This document shows positions 1 through 6,713 of a stretch of DNA of 10,521 nt, one piece after another. Numbering within the stretch: position 1 is the first letter of the stretch; every line of letters starts with the position of its first letter. Both the position numbers and the translations under genes were made by a program. The notes under the pieces are model-generated. The model was not told where the DNA came from, made no database searches, and saw only the letters and a list, made by a program, of their open reading frames with translations. This DNA comes from Actinomycetota bacterium (GTDB lineage Bacteria; Actinomycetota; Actinomycetes; Acidothermales; Acidothermaceae). The stretch is taken from the NCBI GenBank assembly GCA_003134755.1, contig PLCK01000117.1, forward strand, positions 1,522 through 12,042, read 5' to 3'.

Positions 1-1539
1 TTTCCCGACCACTGGTCGTTCATGTTGGGCGAGATCGCGCTCTACTCGTTCGTCGTCCTGCTGCTGTCGGGCACGTTCCTGACGTTCTTCTTCCGGCCTG
101 GAACCAACGAGGTCGTCTACCAGGGCCACTACAAGCCGCTGCAGGGCCTGAAGATGACCGAGGCATTCGCATCGACGCTGCACATCTCCTTCGACGTGCG
201 CGGCGGTCTGCTCATGCGGCAGATCCACCACTGGTCCGCGCTGCTCTTCATGGCCGCGATCGTGGCGCACTGCTGCCGGATCTTCTTCACCGGCGCATTT
301 CGCAAGCCGCGCGAGACGAACTGGCTGATCGGCGTGACGATGATCACGCTCGGACTACTCGAGGGCCTGGCCGGCTACTCACTTCCCGACGACCTGCTCT
401 CCGGAACCGGGCTTCGGATCGCGTACAGCATCGTCGAGGCGATCCCACTCGTCGGCAGCTACCTCGGCTCGTTCATCTTCGGCGGGCAGTACCCCGGGCC
501 GGACATCATTCCGCGACTCTTCACCATTCACATCCTGCTGATCCCAGGCATCCTGCTGTCGTTGATCACCGCCCACATGCTCATCATGTGGCATCAAAAG
601 CACACCCAGTGGCCGGCCGAGCACCGCACCAACACCAACGTCGTCGGCGCCCCGTTCTACCCCGCGTTCATGGCCAAGACCGGCGGCTTCTTCTTCGCCA
701 CCTTCGCCGTGTGTGCCGGGCTGGCGGCGGTCGTGCAGATCAACCCGATCTGGCTCTACGGTCCGAACACCCCGACGCAGGTCAGCTCGGGCTCCCAACC
801 CGACTTCTACATGGGCTGGCTCGAGGGCTCGTTGCGACTGATGCCGAACTGGCAGACGTCCGTCGCCGGGCACACGATCAGCTGGAACGTGCTGGTTCCG
901 GCCCTCGGAATACCAGGGATCCTGTTCACCGCGATGGCGGTGTACCCGTTCATAGAAGCGTGGGTCACCCGCGACTACAGCGAGCACAACATCTGCGACC
1001 GGCCACGCAACCGGCCCGGTCGCACCGCACTCGGCGTGAGCGTTCTGACCGGGCTAGGAGTGCTGCTGCTGGCCGGCGGCAACGACGTGCTGTCGCAGAA
1101 GTTCAGCATCGACCTCTACGCGACGACGCGGATCTTCCAGGCCATGTTCCTGTTCCTGCCGCCGCTCGCGTTCTTCGCGACCCGCCGCATCTGCCTCGGC
1201 CTGCAGCGCCGCGACCTGCACAGCGCGCAGCACGGATACGAAACCGGTCGCATCGTCATGCTCGCCAACGGCGAGTTCATCGAAGTCGAGACCGCCCTCC
1301 CCGAGGCCGCCGTCGCACGCATGGGCCTCGAATACCGCCAGGGCCCACAGCCCGCGTTACCACCGGCCGCCGATGAGCACGGCGTCAAGTACCGCGGCCG
1401 AAACGGCCCGCTCGAGAAGGTCCGCACCGCCATCGGCGAGTACCTCTACGAGTCGGACGCCGAGGTCGCGACGAACGGCCACGCACAGAACGGCCACGCG
1501 CCCGCCCATCAAGCCGAACTGCCGCCGGGCAGCAGCTAG
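1..1539 (+). CDS. qcrB: Cytochrome bc1 complex cytochrome b subunit (5' partial)
   Basis: Membrane subunit of the menaquinol:cytochrome c reductase, carrying the two b haems and the quinol sites. The frame is open from base 1, and the residues before the ATG at 22 (FPDHWSF) continue the conserved actinobacterial QcrB N-terminal segment FPDHWSFxLGEIALYS. The ATG at 22 is therefore internal and the real start lies upstream; about 35-40 residues are probably missing compared with about 550 in mycobacteria. Numbering from the ATG at 22, the likely haem ligands are H69 or H70 with H83 in one helix, and H170 with H185 in another. The quinol-oxidation-site motif reads PDFY (residues 260-263), the actinobacterial form of PEWY. 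About eight hydrophobic helices are followed by the long C-terminal tail typical of actinobacterial QcrB (GEFIEVE region), ending in a low-complexity NGHAQNGHAP stretch. The rest of the ctaE-qcrC-qcrA cluster is expected upstream. Identification is very secure. Confidence 0.97.
   Translation, partial: FPDHWSFMLGEIALYSFVVLLLSGTFLTFFFRPGTNEVVYQGHYKPLQGLKMTEAFASTLHISFDVRGGLLMRQIHHWSALLFMAAIVAHCCRIFFTGAFRKPRETNWLIGVTMITLGLLEGLAGYSLPDDLLSGTGLRIAYSIVEAIPLVGSYLGSFIFGGQYPGPDIIPRLFTIHILLIPGILLSLITAHMLIMWHQKHTQWPAEHRTNTNVVGAPFYPAFMAKTGGFFFATFAVCAGLAAVVQINPIWLYGPNTPTQVSSGSQPDFYMGWLEGSLRLMPNWQTSVAGHTISWNVLVPALGIPGILFTAMAVYPFIEAWVTRDYSEHNICDRPRNRPGRTALGVSVLTGLGVLLLAGGNDVLSQKFSIDLYATTRIFQAMFLFLPPLAFFATRRICLGLQRRDLHSAQHGYETGRIVMLANGEFIEVETALPEAAVARMGLEYRQGPQPALPPAADEHGVKYRGRNGPLEKVRTAIGEYLYESDAEVATNGHAQNGHAPAHQAELPPGSS
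1473..1499 (+). repeat. Short direct repeat in the qcrB tail
   Basis: GAACGGCCACGC occurs at 1473-1484 and again at 1488-1499, a period of 15 bases. It encodes NGHAQ-NGHAP in the hydrophilic C-terminal tail of QcrB. It stays in frame and probably reflects slippage in a tolerant disordered tail. Confidence 0.7.
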
Positions 1540-1556
1540 AACGCGCAGCGTTCTGG
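1536..1556. terminator. Hairpin between convergent qcrB and the MauE–DsbA gene
   Basis: CTAGAACGC and GCGTTCTGG pair around a GCA loop, giving a nine-base-pair stem with one G-T wobble. The stem includes the qcrB stop codon and fills most of the 22-base gap between the two stop codons. There is no T-run on either side, which is common for actinobacterial hairpin terminators. Its position suggests bidirectional termination; termination itself is inferred. Confidence 0.55.
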
Positions 1557-1561
1557 TGGTC

Positions 1562-2845
1562 TCAGCTCGCGATCGCGGCCTTGAACTGTTGCGGATCGAA
1601 GGTCTGCGCTTCCGTCAGCGGCTGACCACCGACTCTGATCAGCTCAGGAGTTGCGACGTTGCCGGCGCGGCTGGCCTGATCGTCGACGTGCGCTACCCAT
1701 GACGCGTACGTCATCGACTGGACGGCGTTGACGAACGCGGCGTCACCCAAACCGACGCTTTGACCAAGAGCCAGCAGATCCGCGGTGGTATATCCGCCGG
1801 TGCCCTCCTTGGGCTGGTGACTGTACAACGCCTCGCGAAGTGCCTCGAACTTGCCTTCCTGCTGCGCCGCTGCGAGCGCGTTGTCGGCCCGCACCGACTC
1901 GACGCCGAGGAACGAGCGCATACGGTATTCGACGGAGACTTTGCCGGCCGCGACCGCCTGCTTGAGGGTCGAGCCGTTGGTCTGCTCGAATTGAGCGCAG
2001 ACCGGGCACTGCGGGTCCTCGTATGCAATGAGCTTCACGGGAGCCGACGCACTCCCGACGACCTCGCCGCCAGCCGCCGTGACTCCTGCCGGCGTACCTG
2101 CAGGCGCACTCGCCGCGCCGCGAGCAGACGGCGCCGCGTTCACCGCGATGCCGATGATGCAGGCGAGCGCCAGCACCGACCCGGCCCCGGCCGCCGCCCA
2201 CGAACGGCGACGCCGAACGAGCTGAACCGCTGCCTCGCGGCGCACGGCGGCAGTCCTTGCCTTAGGTGCGCGCGAATTCGTCGACACGGACCGGTCGGCA
2301 CGCACCAATGGGCGCGTCAGATACTCGTCAACGGACCACCGGCTGCGCCTGGCGCCGACGACTGCAAGTGCCAGGACCGCCAGCAAAACGTCTCTGCCGA
2401 TCTCCAGGAGGTAGTGGGTATGAGTGACGACTCCGCCGCCACCGAAGCAGCCGCAATCGATGCGCAGGCCGCGCAGACCCGCCGACGAGACGGCAGCTAT
2501 GAAGACGACGAGCGCGCCGGCGCTGACGATGCCGACCAGCCGGGAGGCAACGCCAATCAGCAGCAGCACCGCAAGTACCAACTCGAAGGACGGCAGTGCG
2601 TAAGCCACCGCATGCACCGCGCTCTCGGGTACCAGGCGGTATGCCCTGACTGAGCGAACGGTCGCGGCGGAATCACCGATCTTGCTCACGGCCGCGTAGC
2701 CGAACACCGCTGCGAGGATGAGCCGCGCCACGAGCGACACCCATGCCGCACCGGCCCGGTCGCGCACAGCAAGGGCGGATCTTCTTTGGCTGGAAGGTTC
2801 GTCTTCAATGCGACTTGTACGGACGTGCGGACGAACTGTCGACAT
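1562..2845 (-). CDS. MauE/DoxX-like membrane domain fused to DsbA-like thioredoxin domain
   Basis: Predicted 427-residue membrane-anchored thiol-disulfide protein. Residues about 38-58, 80-105, 108-124 and 145-164 form hydrophobic helices. The MauE-type signature DCGCFG lies at 130-135, just before the last of these helices. After an Arg-rich, probably cytoplasmic linker comes a fifth helix (about 215-238), then an Ala/Gly/Pro-rich spacer. A Thioredoxin_4/DsbA-like domain follows, with CPVC at 280-283 in the context YEDPQCPVC and a probable cis-proline at 400 (ATP). The thioredoxin domain should face outside the membrane. I chose the ATG at 2845 because AGGAG sits five bases before it. A GTG at 2887 would add 14 residues but lacks a Shine-Dalgarno sequence. 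The gene follows the oxidase genes and an orphan membrane protein on the same strand. A role in oxidising or isomerising thiols of secreted or respiratory proteins is inferred. Confidence 0.88.
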   Translation of the reverse strand: MSTVRPHVRTSRIEDEPSSQRRSALAVRDRAGAAWVSLVARLILAAVFGYAAVSKIGDSAATVRSVRAYRLVPESAVHAVAYALPSFELVLAVLLLIGVASRLVGIVSAGALVVFIAAVSSAGLRGLRIDCGCFGGGGVVTHTHYLLEIGRDVLLAVLALAVVGARRSRWSVDEYLTRPLVRADRSVSTNSRAPKARTAAVRREAAVQLVRRRRSWAAAGAGSVLALACIIGIAVNAAPSARGAASAPAGTPAGVTAAGGEVVGSASAPVKLIAYEDPQCPVCAQFEQTNGSTLKQAVAAGKVSVEYRMRSFLGVESVRADNALAAAQQEGKFEALREALYSHQPKEGTGGYTTADLLALGQSVGLGDAAFVNAVQSMTYASWVAHVDDQASRAGNVATPELIRVGGQPLTEAQTFDPQQFKAAIAS

Positions 2846-2850
2846 GACCA

Positions 2851-2855
2851 CTCCT
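2851..2855 (-). promoter_or_regulatory. Ribosome binding site deciding the MauE–DsbA start
   Basis: AGGAG on the minus strand, five bases before the ATG at 2845. The competing GTG at 2887 is preceded by CACCTCCTGATT, which resembles anti-Shine-Dalgarno sequence rather than a binding site. A five-pair GGCGG/CCGCC hairpin (2865-2879) lies just upstream and may keep this site open or separate it from the preceding stop codon. Confidence 0.7.
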
Positions 2856-2889
2856 GAGGTTGGTGGCGGTGCGGCCGCCTCACTCACAA

Positions 2890-3567
2890 TCAGGAGGTGG
2901 CAGCCCGCAACGACAAACGGTGGGCCGAACGGATCGCATCAAGCGCGCGCATGGGGGGTGGACCACGCCGGCCATGCGAATGGACGACCTCCGCGTCGTA
3001 CGGCTGCTCGACCTCGGCGTGCTGAATCTGCGTGGGTGCGACAGCGGGGTGGACGACGACGAGAACCGCGCCCAGAAGTCGCGGCATTGAGCTGTCGAGC
3101 GCACCTCGGAGATTGCGACTCATGGTGCGCGCGAGCACCCACACCGTGCGGTCGAGACCCCGGAGCCACAGCGCTGCGACCGCTGCGCTCAGCAACTGAA
3201 TTGTGAGCAAAGTCACGCCACCCCGGTCGGTCGGGGCACACCCGAAGGAGCCGTTGCCCGACGACGGGCTACAGAACAGTCCGGTGCTGCCGGCGTGCAT
3301 GAGCCGGCCGGTCGAGACGAAAAGGAACACCACGTGCAGCAGCAGCTGGGTAGCCAACAGCCAGCCGAGAACCACCGGCAACGAGCGCTCGCGGGCCATC
3401 AGCGGCCGGGCAGCGAGCGCAATAATCGTTACGGAGACGGCTGTCATGACCAACGCGGGACCCGGGCCATCGCTGCGCGCCCGTAACGCCAGCACCAGGA
3501 CGACGGCAAGAATCGCGAACACGAACGCACGCAGGGTGCGTGCGGGTGCCGGTGCGGTGTCGAGCAC
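2890..3567 (-). CDS. Unrecognised four-helix membrane protein with a paired-cysteine loop
   Basis: A 225-residue protein with a GTG start supported by GGAGG six bases upstream. Hydrophobic helices lie at about 13-30, 37-56, 63-85 and 118-138. The loop between helices 3 and 4 carries two cysteines, C99 and C110, in a Ser/Gly-rich stretch. If the N terminus is cytoplasmic, that loop is also cytoplasmic; if not, it is outside, and topology is not certain. His78 lies in helix 3. The C-terminal 65 residues are hydrophilic with several His and a basic RRGPPP (200-205). From memory, the layout and the RRGPP tail resemble small actinobacterial membrane proteins found near copper-handling genes (YcnI/CopCD type), but I cannot confirm homology. 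It lies 116 bases after ctaF and shortly before the MauE–DsbA gene, so it may belong with oxidase assembly or thiol chemistry. Function is unknown. Confidence 0.75.
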   Translation of the reverse strand: MLDTAPAPARTLRAFVFAILAVVLVLALRARSDGPGPALVMTAVSVTIIALAARPLMARERSLPVVLGWLLATQLLLHVVFLFVSTGRLMHAGSTGLFCSPSSGNGSFGCAPTDRGGVTLLTIQLLSAAVAALWLRGLDRTVWVLARTMSRNLRGALDSSMPRLLGAVLVVVHPAVAPTQIQHAEVEQPYDAEVVHSHGRRGPPPMRALDAIRSAHRLSLRAATS

Positions 3568-3573
3568 AGTGTG

Positions 3574-3578
3574 CCTCC
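3574..3578 (-). promoter_or_regulatory. Ribosome binding site for the four-helix membrane protein
   Basis: GGAGG (within GGGGGAGG) on the minus strand, six bases before the GTG at 3567. It supports a GTG start. Confidence 0.65.
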
Positions 3579-3601
3579 CCCGCCATTATCGACCCGACAT
3601 G

Positions 3602-3621
3602 GCGTGGGCTGTACACCACGC
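3602..3621 (-). other. Small hairpin in the gap after ctaF
   Basis: The 116-base gap between the ctaF stop and the next start holds an inverted repeat GCGTGG/CCACGC (3602-3607 with 3616-3621) around an eight-base loop containing TGTACA. A second weak stem, ACCGG/CCGGT (3661-3665 with 3669-3673), lies right after the ctaF stop. No T-run follows either. They may cause partial termination or mRNA processing that lowers expression of the downstream genes relative to the oxidase genes; this is speculative. Confidence 0.3.
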
Positions 3622-3683
3622 GCACCCGAAGCACGGCGCATTCTCAGGTAGCGGGGCTACACCGGAGGCCGGTTCGGAACAGA

Positions 3684-4079
3684 TCAGGGCGTGTGGACGC
3701 CGCGGTAGTACTCGAGGACGAAGCCCATCGCGGTCGTGATCACGAACATCATGCCGAGGATCGCCAGCCACCAGGCGAAGATCACGCCCATCGCAACCGT
3801 CCCAACGGACGCCGCAGTGAACAGCGGCCACCAACTGTGTGGGCTGAAGAACCCGTATTCACCAGCGGCTTCGGAGATCTCGGCGTCGGGTCGGTCTTCT
3901 GGCCGCATGCCGGTACGCCTGCCGGTGACGAACAGGTAGAACCCCATCAGGAACGCAAGCGCGACCGCGAGCGCGAGCGCGGTCGTGCCGGTGGGGTCGT
4001 GCGACAGGAACCAGTAGACGACGTCGGTGGCTGCGAAGAACACTGCGCAGCCGGCGAAGAGCAGGCCTTCGGTCTTCAT
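3684..4079 (-). CDS. ctaF: Cytochrome c oxidase subunit IV, actinobacterial type
   Basis: A 131-residue integral membrane subunit of the aa3 oxidase found in actinobacteria. Four hydrophobic helices lie at about 6-26, 33-52, 86-104 and 106-124. Between helices 2 and 3 is the conserved segment EYGFFSPHSWWPL (74-86), characteristic of this family. The length is close to the roughly 140 residues usual for it. Its ATG overlaps the ctaD stop as ATGA (4076-4079), so it is translationally coupled to ctaD; GAGG lies a few bases upstream inside the ctaD tail. It has no known redox centre and probably stabilises the oxidase within the bc1-aa3 supercomplex. Confidence 0.95.
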   Translation of the reverse strand: MKTEGLLFAGCAVFFAATDVVYWFLSHDPTGTTALALAVALAFLMGFYLFVTGRRTGMRPEDRPDAEISEAAGEYGFFSPHSWWPLFTAASVGTVAMGVIFAWWLAILGMMFVITTAMGFVLEYYRGVHTP

Positions 4080-5767
4080 CGGACCTCGCCCGCACCGGCT
4101 GCCGAGGTGACGGCGGGCGGCATATGCGTCCGGCCGGCCAGCTCAGGGTGGTGGAGGTCGAACGCTGGTCGCTCCGACCGGATGCGGGGCAGCCGGACGA
4201 AGTTGTGGCGAGGCGGCGGGCAGGACGTTGCCCACTCGAGCGACGCTCCCCAGCCCCACGGGTCGTCGACACCGACCTGTTGCGCGTAGCGCCACGTCTT
4301 CCAGACGTTGATCGCGAACGGCAGCATCGACAGGCCAAGGATGAATGCACCCAGGGTCGAGACGGTGTTGAGGAACGTGAACTTGTCGGCCACCGAGTAG
4401 TCGGGAATGCGTCGTGGCATGCCGATCACGCCGAGCCAGTGCTGCACCAGAAACGTCGTGTGGAAACCGATGAACAACGTCCAGAAGTGAATTTTGCCGA
4501 GGCGTTCGTCGAGCATCTTCCCGGTCATCTTCGGCCACCAGAAATAGAACCCGCCGAACATCGCGAACACCACGGTGCCGAAGAGCACGTAGTGGAAGTG
4601 CGCGACCACGAAGTAGGTATCGGTGACGTGCCAGTCGAGCGGCGGTGACGCGAGGATGATGCCGGTAAGACCACCGAAGAGGAACGTGACGAGGAAGCCG
4701 AGCGCCCACAACAGCGGCGTGTCGAAGCTCAATTGCCCGCGCCACATCGTGCCGATCCAGTTGAAGAACTTCACGCCGGTCGGGACGGCGATCAGGAACG
4801 TCATGAACGAGAAGAACGGCAGCAACACCGCGCCGGTCGAGAACATGTGGTGCGCCCACACCGTCATCGAGAGGCCGGCGATCGAGATTGTCGCGAAGAC
4901 CAGCGTCTTGTAGCCGAACAACGGCTTGCGCGAGAACACCGGAAGAATCTCGGTGATGATGCCGAAGAACGGCAACGCGACGATATAGACCTCAGGATGC
5001 CCGAAGAACCAGAACAGGTGCTGCCACAGGATCGGGCCGCCGTTCTCCGTCGTGAAGATCTTCGCGCCGAGCTTTCGTTCGGCTTCGAGGCACAGCAGCG
5101 CAGCGGCGAGCACCGGGAACGCGAGCAGCACGAGCAGGCTCGTGAGCAGGATGTTCCAGGTGAAGATCGGCATCCGGAACATGGTCATGCCCGGTGCGCG
5201 CATCACCATGATCGTCGTGATGAAGTTGACACCGCCGAGGATCGTGCCGAGGCCCGATATGACCAGGCCCATGATCCACATGTCGCCGCCGACGCCCGGT
5301 GAGTGCGCCGCGTTCGTCAGTGGCGTGTAGGCGTACCAGCCGAAGTCGGCGGCGCCACCCGGGGTCAGGAAGCCGCCGACGGTGATCAGGCCACCGAACA
5401 GGAACAGGTAGAAGCTGAAGATGTTGAGTCGGGGAAAGGCGACGTCGGGCGACCCGATCTGCAACGGCACGATCACGTTGGCGAACCCGATGAACAGCGG
5501 CGTCGCGAACAACAACAGCATGATCGTGCCGTGCATGGTGAACAGCTGGTTGTACTGCTCGTTAGTCAGGATCTGCAGGCCGGGCCGAGCCAGTTCGGCG
5601 CGCATGAACAGCGCCATGATGCCGGCCAGGATGAAGAACCCGAACGACGCTGCGAGGTAGAGCTGGCCGATGAGCTTGTGGTCGGTTGTCGTCAGCCAGT
5701 TGACGACGGCCGAGCCCCGACGGGGCTCGCGGCGAACGTGCGGTATCGTGGGGGCGGCTGCGGTCAC
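4076..5767 (-). CDS. ctaD: Cytochrome c oxidase subunit I (aa3 type)
   Basis: The catalytic subunit, reducing oxygen at the haem a3-CuB centre and pumping protons. The 563 residues are full length and include all expected ligands. H79 (FTMHGTIM) and H392 ligate haem a, and H390 (AHFHY) ligates haem a3. H257, H306 and H307 ligate CuB. Y261 in GHPEVY is the residue cross-linked to the CuB histidine. Proton-path residues are also present: D108 (SPDVAFPRLN, D-path entrance), E259 and K333 (PTGVKFFNW, K-path). The C-terminal ATSCPPPRHNF and LPRIRSERPAFDLHHP are typical of actinobacterial CtaD. The GTG start overlaps the ctaC stop as GTGA, with GGGGAG six bases upstream (5774-5779). Unlike in M. 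tuberculosis, where as I recall ctaD is elsewhere, it sits between ctaC and ctaF here. Confidence 0.98.
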   Translation of the reverse strand: MTAAAPTIPHVRREPRRGSAVVNWLTTTDHKLIGQLYLAASFGFFILAGIMALFMRAELARPGLQILTNEQYNQLFTMHGTIMLLLFATPLFIGFANVIVPLQIGSPDVAFPRLNIFSFYLFLFGGLITVGGFLTPGGAADFGWYAYTPLTNAAHSPGVGGDMWIMGLVISGLGTILGGVNFITTIMVMRAPGMTMFRMPIFTWNILLTSLLVLLAFPVLAAALLCLEAERKLGAKIFTTENGGPILWQHLFWFFGHPEVYIVALPFFGIITEILPVFSRKPLFGYKTLVFATISIAGLSMTVWAHHMFSTGAVLLPFFSFMTFLIAVPTGVKFFNWIGTMWRGQLSFDTPLLWALGFLVTFLFGGLTGIILASPPLDWHVTDTYFVVAHFHYVLFGTVVFAMFGGFYFWWPKMTGKMLDERLGKIHFWTLFIGFHTTFLVQHWLGVIGMPRRIPDYSVADKFTFLNTVSTLGAFILGLSMLPFAINVWKTWRYAQQVGVDDPWGWGASLEWATSCPPPRHNFVRLPRIRSERPAFDLHHPELAGRTHMPPAVTSAAGAGEVR

Positions 5768-6594
5768 GAGGTGCTCCCCGACTTGAGGGCGGCTTCCATT
5801 TTCACCAGGTCGGCCTGGTAAGTGGCCGGGTCGACCAGCTTGAGATGGAAGATCATCTGGTCGTGATTGAGGCCGCAGAACTCGGTGCAGCGGCCGACGT
5901 AGGTTCTGCCCGCCTGGTCAGCGTCGATGTGCAGCTCGAACTGGTTCTCGCGACCCGGAATCACGTCGCGCTTGAACAAGAACTGGGGCACCCAGAACGC
6001 GTGGATGACGTCGGGCGACACGAGCTTGAACCTGATCGTCTTGCCGGCCGGCAATTCGAGAGTCGCCGGAGCGCCGTGTGCGTTGTCGCCGGTCACCTGG
6101 GCGAGAGTCTTCGCCGATGCGTCGTCGGCGCTGCTCAGGTAGTTGAACTGCCAGTCCCACTGGAACCCGACGACTTCGACAGTCACGTCAGGATTGGCCG
6201 ACAGCTTGTCGATGGCGTTCTCGTCGCGAGCGGTGAAGTAGAACAGCACCGCGACGAAGATAACCGGCACGACCGTGTACAAGACCTCGATCGGCAGGTT
6301 GAACGCGAGCTGCGGAGCGGTCGATTCGCCGCGCTTGCGGTAGGCGACGACGCACCAGATGATCAGGCCCCACACGATGCAGCCGACGAAGAGCGCGGCA
6401 ATCCAACTGCCCTGCCAGAGCGACAGGACGCGGTGACCTTCGGACGTGATCGGCTTCGGCATGGCGAACCGTGGCACGTCATCTTTCGAGCAACCGGCCG
6501 CCATCGACAGGACCACAATGGCGATCACCGCACGGACGGCAACGGCACGCCGACGGCTTGCCGGTCGGAACGACCCGTCGGTGCTCGAACTCAC
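5764..6594 (-). CDS. ctaC: Cytochrome c oxidase subunit II (CuA lipoprotein)
   Basis: A 276-residue subunit that accepts electrons from the bc1 cytochrome c domain through a binuclear CuA site. The N terminus is an Arg-rich lipoprotein signal with the lipobox MAAGC, so C35 is the expected lipidated residue. Two transmembrane helices follow at about 63-85 and 104-121. The extracytoplasmic cupredoxin domain carries FQWDWQFNY (144-152), the aromatic electron-entry strand. The CuA ligands are H198, C236, E238, C240, H244 and M247 in GRCTEFCGLNHDQM. No cytochrome c domain is fused, which fits direct electron transfer from QcrC. I chose the GTG at 6594 because GGAAGG lies six bases before it and the signal peptide begins correctly. 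The open frame runs further upstream, but that part reads antisense-like Arg-rich sequence over the kinase gene and is not coding. Confidence 0.96.
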   Translation of the reverse strand: MSSSTDGSFRPASRRRAVAVRAVIAIVVLSMAAGCSKDDVPRFAMPKPITSEGHRVLSLWQGSWIAALFVGCIVWGLIIWCVVAYRKRGESTAPQLAFNLPIEVLYTVVPVIFVAVLFYFTARDENAIDKLSANPDVTVEVVGFQWDWQFNYLSSADDASAKTLAQVTGDNAHGAPATLELPAGKTIRFKLVSPDVIHAFWVPQFLFKRDVIPGRENQFELHIDADQAGRTYVGRCTEFCGLNHDQMIFHLKLVDPATYQADLVKMEAALKSGSTS

Positions 6595-6600
6595 GTGTCG

Positions 6601-6606
6601 CCTTCC
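6601..6606 (-). promoter_or_regulatory. Ribosome binding site deciding the ctaC start
   Basis: GGAAGG on the minus strand, six bases before the GTG at 6594. It fixes the start in a frame that stays open about 800 bases further upstream. Confidence 0.75.
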
Positions 6607-6653
6607 GTGACTGGCCGGACGCCTACCCACCCGTCCACTACAGGATCGGCAAA

Positions 6654-6659
6654 ACCCTA
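6654..6659 (-). promoter_or_regulatory. Possible -10 element upstream of ctaC
   Basis: TAGGGT on the minus strand fits the loose actinobacterial TAnnnT pattern and lies about 60 bases before the ctaC start, in the 119-base gap after the kinase gene. No convincing -35 is visible at 17-18 bases. The gap is where an oxidase-operon promoter would be expected; the hexamer itself could be chance. Confidence 0.2.
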
Positions 6660-6713
6660 CTCCAGAGGGTGTACGCGACAGCGCACAGGGCGTCTCGGGT
6701 GCGGCGCGAAAAC

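Noticed and set aside
588..1376. Long open frame on the plus strand inside qcrB
   Set aside because: Arg/Pro/His-rich translation typical of a shifted frame in GC-rich DNA, fully inside the certain qcrB frame.
2871..2878. GCGGCCGC palindrome as an operator
   Set aside because: A chance GC palindrome is expected in such DNA, and no second copy or regulator gene is seen.
3585..3590. GATAAT on the minus strand as a -10 for the four-helix protein gene
   Set aside because: A start of transcription about seven bases downstream would fall within the ribosome binding site, and no -35 is visible.
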